A stretch of DNA of 10,829 nucleotides. Source: Thermoleophilia bacterium (GTDB lineage Bacteria; Actinomycetota; Thermoleophilia; Gaiellales; Gaiellaceae). Below the pieces are notes generated by a model. It ran no database searches and was not told the origin of the DNA. It saw only the letters and a program-made list of their open reading frames with translations. The number at the start of each line of letters is the position of its first letter. Position 1 is the stretch's first letter. The stretch lies in assembly GCA_025933895.1 (NCBI GenBank), contig JAICZB010000054.1:1-10829 (forward strand). The letters are read 5' to 3'. A program made the translations under genes and the position numbers. This document shows positions 6,193 through 10,829 of this stretch, piece by piece.

Positions 6193-6642
6193 ATGGCCGG
6201 TCCCGCTGGGGGCAGAGGGATCCCGCGCGAGCTCTCACGCGACGAGATCGACGAGTTCCTGCGCGGGCAGCGAATCGCGCGCCTCGGCTGCCATGCCGAC
6301 GGCGTGACCTACGTCGTCCCGCTCATCTACGCCTACGAGCACGGTGCCGTGGTCGCGGTCACGACCGAGGGCCGCAAGACCGCGATGCTGCGCGCAAACC
6401 CGCGTGTCTGCGTCGAGTTCGACGAATACGACACGGACGGGAAGGGGAGTTGGCGGAGCGTGATCGCCTACGGGACGTACGAGGAGCTCGCCGGGGACGC
6501 GATCGAGCCCGCGCTCATGCTGTTGCGGGAGCGCTTTGCGCGCACCGCCGGACGCACGGCCGAGCCGCGGCCGCTCCAACCGGAAGTCGTCGTTCTCCGC
6601 ATCACGCTCGACGAATTCTCCGGCCGATCCGTCGAAAGGTGA
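6193..6642 (+). CDS. Pyridoxamine 5'-phosphate oxidase-like split-barrel flavin/F420-binding protein
   Basis: 149 aa from ATG 6193. ATG 6172 is in frame and adds seven residues but leaves only 12 bp to the divergent gene. It is a single split beta-barrel domain of the PNPOx-like/NimA-type superfamily: IPRELSRDEIDEFLRGQRIARLG, then VTYVVPLIYAYEHGAVVAVTTEGRKTAMLRANPRVCVEFDEYD, then WRSVIAYGTYEELAGD and the helix ALMLLRERF. Members bind FMN, F420 or haem and many reduce small molecules; the substrate cannot be read from the sequence. The size is typical of the small single-domain members. It is transcribed toward the sigma-factor gene but separated from it by a hairpin and a promoter. Confidence 0.85.
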   Translation: MAGPAGGRGIPRELSRDEIDEFLRGQRIARLGCHADGVTYVVPLIYAYEHGAVVAVTTEGRKTAMLRANPRVCVEFDEYDTDGKGSWRSVIAYGTYEELAGDAIEPALMLLRERFARTAGRTAEPRPLQPEVVVLRITLDEFSGRSVER

Positions 6643-6645
6643 ATT

Positions 6646-6665
6646 TTCCCTGCGTGAGCAGGGAA
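6646..6665 (+). terminator. Perfect 8-bp hairpin immediately after the split-barrel gene
   Basis: TTCCCTGC (6646-6653) pairs perfectly with GCAGGGAA (6658-6665) around a GTGA loop, starting 3 nt after the TGA stop. There is no T-run downstream, so this would be a terminator of the short-stem type seen in Actinomycetota, or an mRNA-stability element. It separates the split-barrel gene from the sigma-factor promoter. Confidence 0.5.
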
Positions 6666-6701
6666 TGAGAGTTTGTACGGAAATAGAAAAACACCTGGTT
6701 T

Positions 6702-6735
6702 GGGAATGGACTTCGGTGCAACGCCGTTCTATAAC
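6702..6735 (+). promoter_or_regulatory. Overlapping SigR/SigH-type and housekeeping-type promoters of the sigma-factor gene
   Basis: GGGAAT at 6702-6707 and GTT at 6726-6728 are separated by exactly 18 nt. This is the consensus of SigR/SigH, the ECF thiol-stress sigma factors of actinobacteria. Overlapping it, TATAAC (6730-6735) matches a housekeeping -10, with TGGACT (6707-6712, four of six TTGACA bases) 17 nt upstream as a possible -35. Either would start transcription near 6738-6742, giving a leader of about 85 nt. In Streptomyces the principal sigma gene hrdB also has a SigR-dependent promoter, so the arrangement makes biological sense. The motif match is seen; use is inferred. Confidence 0.55.
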
Positions 6736-6745
6736 TCGGATGGGT

Positions 6746-6778
6746 GGCGGCGCCGCGCGGATGCCGTGTAACGCCGCC
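6746..6778 (+). other. GC-rich hairpin in the sigma-factor 5' leader
   Basis: GGCGGCG (6746-6752) can pair with CGCCGCC (6772-6778) across a 19-nt loop, just downstream of the inferred transcription start. The adjoining GGCGCC at 6781 gives alternative pairings. It resembles no riboswitch I know; a role in leader stability or translation is only a possibility. Confidence 0.3.
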
Positions 6779-6825
6779 GGGGCGCCGAGAAACCGGCAGC
6801 CCACCGACGAGCGAAAGGAACAACA

Positions 6826-7869
6826 CTGAGCGAAACGATTCACCTGCACGACCTCTCGCCTGTCGAGCGCCTGCTCGAGGAGGCCGCCGAGCGCGGTTTC
6901 GTCGAGGAGAAGGACATCCAGGCTCTCGCCGACGAGCACGAGCTGACCGAGGACGACCTCGTCGGCCTGCGCGCCGCGCTCGAAGAGCGCGACGTCGTCG
7001 TGCGCGACGAAACGCCCGAGGAGACGCGCCCGGTTGCGACCGCGCCGGTCACGGGCACGCTCGACCCGCTGCAGCTCTTCATGGACGCGGCGGGCCGCCA
7101 CAAGCTGCTCACGGCGGCGGACGAGGTTGCGCTCGCGAAGCGCATCGAGCGTGGCGACCTCGCGGCGAAGGAGAAGATGATCAACTCCAACCTCCGCCTG
7201 GTCGTCTCGATCGCGAAGCGCTACCAGGGCCACGACGTGCCTCTCCTGGACCTGATCCAGGAGGGCGTGATCGGCCTCAACCGCGCTGCGGAGAAGTTCG
7301 ACTGGCGCAAGGGCTACAAGTTCTCGACGTACGCGACCTGGTGGATCCGCCAGGCCTGCCAGCGCGCGGTCGCGAACCAGTCGAAGACGATCCGCATCCC
7401 GGTGCACGTCCAGGAGCGCCGCATCAAGCTCAACCGCGCCTCGGCCGAGCTGCAGGCCAAGCTGGGCCGCGAGGCGACCCCGGAGGAGCTCGCCCAGGCG
7501 ACGCGGCTCAAGCTCGAGCACGTCGTGGAGGCGCTCGATGCCGTCGACTCCGTCTCCCTGAACCAGGGCCTTGGCTCGGACGGCGACTCGGAGCTCGGCG
7601 ATCTCTTCGCCGACGAGTCGACGGTCGATCCCGCCGAGGAAGCCGTGGAGTCGGTTCGCCGGCAGCGCGTGCAGCGCGCGGTCGCGGACCTGCCCGAGCG
7701 GCAGCGCCGCATCATCGAGCTCCGCTTCGGCTTCGAGTCCGAGCCCGCCTCGCTGGAGACGATCGGCAAGGAGCTGGGCCTGACGCGCGAGCGTGTTCGC
7801 CAGCTCGAGAGCGACGCACTGGCGCGGTTGCAGCTCGCGCTCGGCGACGAGCTCGTCTTCGCCGCCTAG
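6826..7869 (+). CDS. rpoD: RNA polymerase primary-type sigma factor (RpoD/SigA-like), apparent CTG start
   Basis: 347 aa if translation starts at CTG 6826, which has a good Shine-Dalgarno AAAGGA (6814-6819) 6 nt upstream. Residues 10-60 (PVERLLEEAAERGFVEEKD ... LRAALEERDVVV) look like region 1.1. Region 1.2 is at 79-112 (DPLQLFMDAAG). Region 2 is at 115-185, with DLIQEGVIGL and the promoter-melting segment KFSTYATWWIRQA. Region 3 is at 190-270. Region 4 is at 285-340, with LPERQRRIIELRFGF and the -35-binding helix-turn-helix LETIGKELGLTRERVRQLESDAL. It directs RNA polymerase to housekeeping promoters. Between the stop at 6769 and GTG 7000 there is no in-frame ATG/GTG/TTG, so callers that require those would begin at 7000 and lose region 1.1. 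It is short for a group 1 sigma, so a group 2 paralogue is possible. Confidence 0.93.
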   Translation: MSETIHLHDLSPVERLLEEAAERGFVEEKDIQALADEHELTEDDLVGLRAALEERDVVVRDETPEETRPVATAPVTGTLDPLQLFMDAAGRHKLLTAADEVALAKRIERGDLAAKEKMINSNLRLVVSIAKRYQGHDVPLLDLIQEGVIGLNRAAEKFDWRKGYKFSTYATWWIRQACQRAVANQSKTIRIPVHVQERRIKLNRASAELQAKLGREATPEELAQATRLKLEHVVEALDAVDSVSLNQGLGSDGDSELGDLFADESTVDPAEEAVESVRRQRVQRAVADLPERQRRIIELRFGFESEPASLETIGKELGLTRERVRQLESDALARLQLALGDELVFAA

Positions 7870-7892
7870 GTAGAGAGGTCCGAGAGACACGG

Positions 7893-7922
7893 CGAAGGGC
7901 CGGGAGAGATCCCGGCCCTTCG
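7893..7922. terminator. Perfect 13-bp terminator hairpin between convergent genes
   Basis: CGAAGGGCCGGGA (7893-7905) pairs without mismatch with TCCCGGCCCTTCG (7910-7922) around a GAGA tetraloop. It starts 24 nt after the sigma-factor stop and ends 13 nt before the stop of the convergent delta-prime gene, so it can serve both. On the plus strand it is followed by TCATTTC, only a short T-rich stretch. Confidence 0.85.
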
Positions 7923-7935
7923 TCATTTCAACCGC

Positions 7936-9018
7936 CTACGCGATCGCAGCCGTTGCGCCGAGCTCGCCGCGCAGCCGGATCAGGAGCGCCTCGAGCGCGA
8001 GCGGCGTCGAGACCTGAAGCTCCTCCGCCTCCCGCCACGCCGCACGCACGAGCTCGCACGCCTCCTCGGCCGCGTGCATCCGCTCGAGCGTCGCGTCCTG
8101 ACGCAGCTCGGCCAGCCGGTCGACGTGGACTGCGGCCGATTCGGCCCCAGCTGCGACGACGACCAGATCGCGGTACCACGACTCGAGCTCCTCGAGCAGC
8201 GAAAGCAGTTCCTCCCGCTCGGCGCCGCGTTGCGCGCGCCGCACACGCTGCTCCGCCTCTCTCCCGGTCAGCTCGAGGGACTCGACCTGCACCTCGGCCG
8301 CCCCCTTGGCCTCCGCCCCTCGCTCGGCGATGCCGGAGAGGAGCGACTCGGTGGCGTCCGCCGGCTCGAATGTCGGGTCGTCGTAGACGGCCCGCGCGAC
8401 GCCGATCAGCGCCTCGCGCCGGCCGGCGGCTGCCGGGTCGAGCAGCTGGAGCGCGCGACCGAGGCGGCCGCCGGCGACGCGCGCGAGCGTCGTCACCTCC
8501 TCCTCGCCGAGCTCCGGGGCGTGCTCGCGGATCGCCTGCCGCACCGCGGGCTCCGACAGGCGCCGGAAGGGGACGAGCTGGCAGCGCGAGCGGATCGTCT
8601 CGGGCAGCGGGCCGAGCCGTTCGGCGACGAGGACGACGACGGCGTACGGCGGCGGCTCCTCGAGATCCTTGAGGAGCGCGTCCGCGGCGTCCTCGTTCAG
8701 CGAGTCGGCCCCGAACACGAGGTAGACGCGCCGGTCGCTCTCGAACGGCCGCATGTGCAGGTCGCGGCGCAGCTCCCGGATGTCGTCGATCCGGATCTGC
8801 TCGCCGAGCGGCTCGAGGAGGTAGAGGTCGGGATGGCTGCCGCGCTCGACCCGCGCGTGGTCGCCCAGCAGCTCCGCCGCGAAGCGCCGCGCGAGCTCGC
8901 GCTTGCCCACGCCGGCCGGGCCGTGGAACAGGTACGCGTGGGCCGGCCCCTCCTGCAGGGCAGCCGCGAGCAGCCGCTTGGCCTCAAGCTGCTCAGGAAC
9001 GGTCTCGAAGCTGCTCAC
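7936..9018 (-). CDS. holB: DNA polymerase III subunit delta-prime (clamp loader)
   Basis: 360 aa from GTG 9018, with GGGAGGT close upstream on the minus strand. It has an AAA+ fold with a Walker A-like GPAGVGKR (residues 33-40), where the last position is Arg instead of Ser/Thr. It also has the delta-prime/DnaX-type HPDLYLLEP, the clamp-loader helix SLNEDAADALLKDLEEPPPYAVVVL (about 106-130), and SRC (144-146), which carries the trans-acting arginine finger. The Cys cluster of the zinc module found in E. coli delta-prime and in DnaX is absent. The C-terminal half (about 210-360) is helical, as expected of the collar. It loads the beta clamp at the replication fork. The start overlaps the end of the thymidylate kinase gene by 26 bp, so the two are co-transcribed and probably translationally coupled. 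Confidence 0.92.
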   Translation of the reverse strand: MSSFETVPEQLEAKRLLAAALQEGPAHAYLFHGPAGVGKRELARRFAAELLGDHARVERGSHPDLYLLEPLGEQIRIDDIRELRRDLHMRPFESDRRVYLVFGADSLNEDAADALLKDLEEPPPYAVVVLVAERLGPLPETIRSRCQLVPFRRLSEPAVRQAIREHAPELGEEEVTTLARVAGGRLGRALQLLDPAAAGRREALIGVARAVYDDPTFEPADATESLLSGIAERGAEAKGAAEVQVESLELTGREAEQRVRRAQRGAEREELLSLLEELESWYRDLVVVAAGAESAAVHVDRLAELRQDATLERMHAAEEACELVRAAWREAEELQVSTPLALEALLIRLRGELGATAAIA

Positions 9019-9586
9019 GCACCTCCCTCGCGATCGTCTCGGGCTCCCCGGTCGCGTCGATCGTGACGATTCTCTCGGGGAAGCGCTCCGCCAGCTCGCG
9101 GTACGCGGCGTCGACCTTTGCCTGGAGCTCCGTTCCTTCCCGCTCGAGCCGGTCGGGGTCGACGTGGCGGCCGGTGGCGACGCCGGGGTCGAGGAGGAGC
9201 AGGAAGGTCACGTCCGGGAGGAGCCCTCCCGTCACGTCGAGGTTGAGCTGCAGCACCGCGTCGACCCCGAGCCCGCGAGCGATCCCCTGGTAGGCGAGGG
9301 ACGAGTCGACGTAGCGGTCGCAGATGACGTCCGAGCCGCGCTCGAGCGCCGGTCGGATCACCTCCTCGACGTGCTCCGCACGCGAGGCGGCGAACAGCGT
9401 CGCTTCCGCCCAGGCGCCCATGACCGGGCCGTTGAGGACCACCTCGCGTACCGCCTCGCCGAGCTCCGTGCCGCCCGGCTCGCGCGTGAGGACTACGTCC
9501 CGTCCGTCGGCGACGAACGACGCGCGCAGGAGCTCGGCCTGCGTCGACTTGCCCGAACCGTCGGTTCCCTCGAAGGTCACGAACAC
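8993..9586 (-). CDS. tmk: Thymidylate kinase (dTMP kinase)
   Basis: 197 aa from GTG 9586. It phosphorylates dTMP to dTDP with ATP. The P-loop is GTDGSGKST (residues 7-15). TREPGGT (34-40) is the nucleotide-binding motif, DRYVDSSLAYQG (90-101) the DRY/DRH signature, and DPDRLEREG lies in the LID region. The length is close to the family norm of about 205 aa. There is no ribosome-binding site; a TATCGT lies shortly upstream on the minus strand, so a leaderless transcript is possible. It is first in a two-gene unit with delta-prime, a pairing common in bacteria. Confidence 0.97.
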   Translation of the reverse strand: MFVTFEGTDGSGKSTQAELLRASFVADGRDVVLTREPGGTELGEAVREVVLNGPVMGAWAEATLFAASRAEHVEEVIRPALERGSDVICDRYVDSSLAYQGIARGLGVDAVLQLNLDVTGGLLPDVTFLLLLDPGVATGRHVDPDRLEREGTELQAKVDAAYRELAERFPERIVTIDATGEPETIAREVREQLRDRS

Positions 9587-9654
9587 GGCGCCACGATACG
9601 CCGCCGGTCCGAGGTGGGAGGAGCGCGCGTCCTCAGACCGAACCGTGATGGTCC
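9587..9654. other. Divergent intergenic region between thymidylate kinase and LytR_C genes
   Basis: 68 bp separate the GTG start of thymidylate kinase (minus) from the GTG start of the LytR_C protein (plus). The promoters of both genes must lie here. Apart from TATCGT near the tmk start (minus strand) I see no clear -35/-10 pair, operator or hairpin. Confidence 0.3.
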
Positions 9655-10116
9655 GTGGAGCACGCCCCGCCGTTCACCCGCCCCTTCCCCTGGCGCCTCG
9701 CGATCCTCGTGGCGAGCGCCCTCGCTCTCGCGACGCTGGGCGGGCTCGTGCTCACCCACCAGGCTGAACGGACACGTCCGGCGGCGGCTGCCGACCACGC
9801 ACCGAAGAAACCGCTTGCGGCTCCGCTTCGGCCGCGCTTCCGCATCTCCGTTCTCGTCCTCAACGGCAACGGACTCTCCGGTGCGGCCGGCGGGCTGGCG
9901 ACCGACCTGCTTGCCACGGGCTACCACCACGCGATTCCGGCAGACGCGCCGAGCCTCGACTACGCGCGCTCGCTCGTCCTGTTCAGGCCAGGTTGGCAGC
10001 GGGAGGCCGAGCGCCTCTCACGGGACGCCCGGATCCCGACGGTTGCGCCGTTGGACGGCCGCGTCGCGCCCGAGTATGCGAGCGTTCCGCTCGTCGTGAT
10101 CCTCGGCGCGAACTAG
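9655..10116 (+). CDS. Membrane-anchored LytR C-terminal-domain protein
   Basis: 153 aa from GTG 9655; the nearby ATG 9648 and GTG 9645 are out of frame. There is a short cytoplasmic N-terminus (MEHAPPFTRPFPWR), one membrane segment at about 15-34 (LAILVASALALATLGGLVL), and an Ala/Pro/Lys-rich linker (about 40-60). The LytR_C domain (PF13399-like, about 62-150) contains ISVLVLNGNGLSGAAGGLA, DLLATGY and PLVVILG. The domain is often found at the C-terminus of LCP ligases or alone in single-pass envelope proteins of actinobacteria; its ligand is not established. There is no LCP catalytic domain, so this is the stand-alone form. No ribosome-binding site is evident. Confidence 0.85.
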   Translation: MEHAPPFTRPFPWRLAILVASALALATLGGLVLTHQAERTRPAAAADHAPKKPLAAPLRPRFRISVLVLNGNGLSGAAGGLATDLLATGYHHAIPADAPSLDYARSLVLFRPGWQREAERLSRDARIPTVAPLDGRVAPEYASVPLVVILGAN

Positions 10117-10156
10117 CTCCGGAAGCCGCTTTCGGTTCCGTCCGATGCGGGGTCTA

Positions 10157-10182
10157 CGGTCCCGTTCCCCGTCGGGGGACCG
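10157..10182 (+). terminator. Hairpin in the gap between LytR_C and ribonucleotide reductase genes
   Basis: CGGTCCC (10157-10163) pairs perfectly with GGGACCG (10176-10182) around a 12-nt loop that could also fold as CCCC/GGGG. It lies 40 nt after the LytR_C stop and 55 nt before the next ATG. It may end the LytR_C transcript or form part of the nrdJ leader. No T-run follows. The gap (10117-10237) shows no NrdR box and no B12-box, so neither NrdR control nor a cobalamin riboswitch is supported. Confidence 0.4.
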
Positions 10183-10218
10183 GCGTGCCGGCGGTGCGGT
10201 CGAGAAGCGGTCGGAGAC

Positions 10219-10237
10219 TAGAATTCAGGAGGGGAAG
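10219..10237 (+). promoter_or_regulatory. Strong ribosome-binding site of nrdJ with an overlapping -10-like box
   Basis: AGGAGG (10227-10232) with 5 nt to the ATG is the most consensus-like Shine-Dalgarno in the window and fixes the start. TAGAAT (10219-10224) matches five of six -10 positions, but it would start transcription within or next to the Shine-Dalgarno and lacks a -35, so its role as promoter is doubtful. Confidence 0.5.
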
Positions 10238-10829
10238 ATGGCAAGCGTCGAGCAGGTTCAGGGCAGCGAAACGACGACCGAGGAGGTCGTGAACACGGTC
10301 GTCGAGGAGGGGGCCCGGCTCGGCGTGAAGCGCTTCTTCACGATTCCGGGCCGCGATCCGTTCGACGAGATCGAGTGGGAGACGCGCGACGCGATCATCC
10401 CCGGCCGCGACGGCCCGGCCTTCGAGCAGCGGGGCGTCGAGTTCCCGAAGTTCTGGTCGCAGACCGCGACGAACATCGTCGCGCAGAAGTACTTCCGCGG
10501 CCGCCTCTCCTCGCCGGAGCGCGAGGCGAGCGTGAAGCAGATGATCGGGCGCGTCGTAGACACCGTCGTTGCCTGGGGCAAGGAGGGCGGCTACTTCGCC
10601 GACACCGACGAGGCCGACACGTTCGCGGCCGAGCTGAAGGCGATCCTCGTCAACCAGTACGCCTCCTTCAACAGCCCGGTCTGGTTCAACGTCGGCTTCG
10701 AGGCTGCGCCGCAGTGCTCGGCCTGCTTCATCCTCTCGATCGACGACTCGATGGACGCGATCCTCGACTGGATCCGGCGCGAAGGGATCATCTTCCGCGG
10801 CGGCTCCGGCTCGGGCGTCAACCTGTCGA
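10238..10829 (+). CDS. nrdJ: Vitamin B12-dependent (class II) ribonucleotide reductase, N-terminal part
   Basis: 197 codons are open from ATG 10238 to the window edge; the whole protein would normally be several times longer. The enzyme reduces ribonucleotides to deoxyribonucleotides with adenosylcobalamin as radical source. Visible signatures are KFWSQTATNIVAQKYFRG (71-88), the substrate-site stretch NQYASFNSPVWFNVG (139-153), PQCSACFILSIDDSMDAILDW (158-178, with C160 and C163; one of these should be a redox-active Cys of the family) and FRGGSGSGVNLS at the cut end. The first 30 residues are an acidic, variable leader. It supplies dNTPs without needing oxygen, complementing the replication and dTTP genes to its left. 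Confidence 0.95.
   Translation, partial: MASVEQVQGSETTTEEVVNTVVEEGARLGVKRFFTIPGRDPFDEIEWETRDAIIPGRDGPAFEQRGVEFPKFWSQTATNIVAQKYFRGRLSSPEREASVKQMIGRVVDTVVAWGKEGGYFADTDEADTFAAELKAILVNQYASFNSPVWFNVGFEAAPQCSACFILSIDDSMDAILDWIRREGIIFRGGSGSGVNLS

Noticed and set aside
6661..6690. First GGGAAT (6661-6666) considered as a second SigR-type -35
   Set aside because: No GTT occurs 18 nt (or 17-19 nt) downstream. It is part of the hairpin stem at 6646-6665.
6235..7926. Long minus-strand open frame opposite the sigma-factor and split-barrel genes
   Set aside because: It is antisense to two strongly recognisable genes and crosses the promoter and terminator. It lacks any domain and has a repetitive acidic/Arg composition typical of reverse-strand shadows.
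10117..10237. Possible cobalamin riboswitch or NrdR site before the B12-dependent ribonucleotide reductase
   Set aside because: The 121-bp gap is too short for a full cobalamin riboswitch. It shows no B12-box-like GCCACTG and no AT-rich paired NrdR boxes.

Overview
High-GC bacterial DNA with compact, mostly GTG/ATG-started genes. The set of a region-1.1-bearing primary-type sigma factor, a B12-dependent ribonucleotide reductase, a LytR_C protein and an unusual L,D-transpeptidase suggests an Actinomycetota chromosome, most likely of the Thermoleophilia/Gaiellales kind. That placement is inferred from general protein style, not from a database comparison.

Layout. (1) 1-~948, minus strand: 5' part of an IS110-family element, with a DEDD recombinase running off the left edge and a strongly structured ~180-nt non-coding left end that is a good bridge-RNA candidate. 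(2) 964-1793, plus: a small accessory module made of a 96-aa protein of unknown function and a DUF6036-like nucleotidyltransferase. It lies between the IS and the 3' end of a tRNA. (3) 1895-1967, minus: tRNA-Thr(CGU). (4) 2018-6159, minus: two exported cell-envelope genes. Upstream is an L,D-transpeptidase-like protein with Ig-like and peptidoglycan-binding modules; 74 bp downstream is an 840-aa protein with a D-glucuronyl C5-epimerase-like domain fused to a TIM-barrel-like module that seems to have lost its catalytic motif. (5) 6193-6642, plus, divergent from the transpeptidase: a pyridoxamine-phosphate-oxidase-like flavin/F420 split-barrel protein. (6) 6643-7869, plus: a long promoter/leader region and the sigma-70 gene. 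The promoter has an exact match to the SigR/SigH thiol-stress consensus overlapping a housekeeping-type -10. The sigma ORF appears to start at CTG. (7) 7893-7922: a perfect 13-bp terminator hairpin between convergent genes. (8) 7936-9586, minus: thymidylate kinase overlapping the DNA polymerase III delta-prime gene. (9) 9655-10116, plus: a membrane-anchored LytR_C protein. (10) 10238 to the right edge, plus: 5' part of class II ribonucleotide reductase.

How the parts fit together. From 6.8 kb rightwards the genes are core information processing: transcription initiation, dTTP synthesis (tmk), clamp loading (delta-prime) and dNTP supply (nrdJ). The 2.0-6.2 kb block is cell-surface chemistry. 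The left 1.8 kb is accessory and mobile. The most interesting points are the bridge-RNA candidate with a 9-nt match to its presumed flank, the ribosome-site-sequestering hairpin in front of the transposase, the CTG-initiated sigma factor with a SigR-type promoter, and the epimerase/pseudo-glycosidase fusion beside the transpeptidase.
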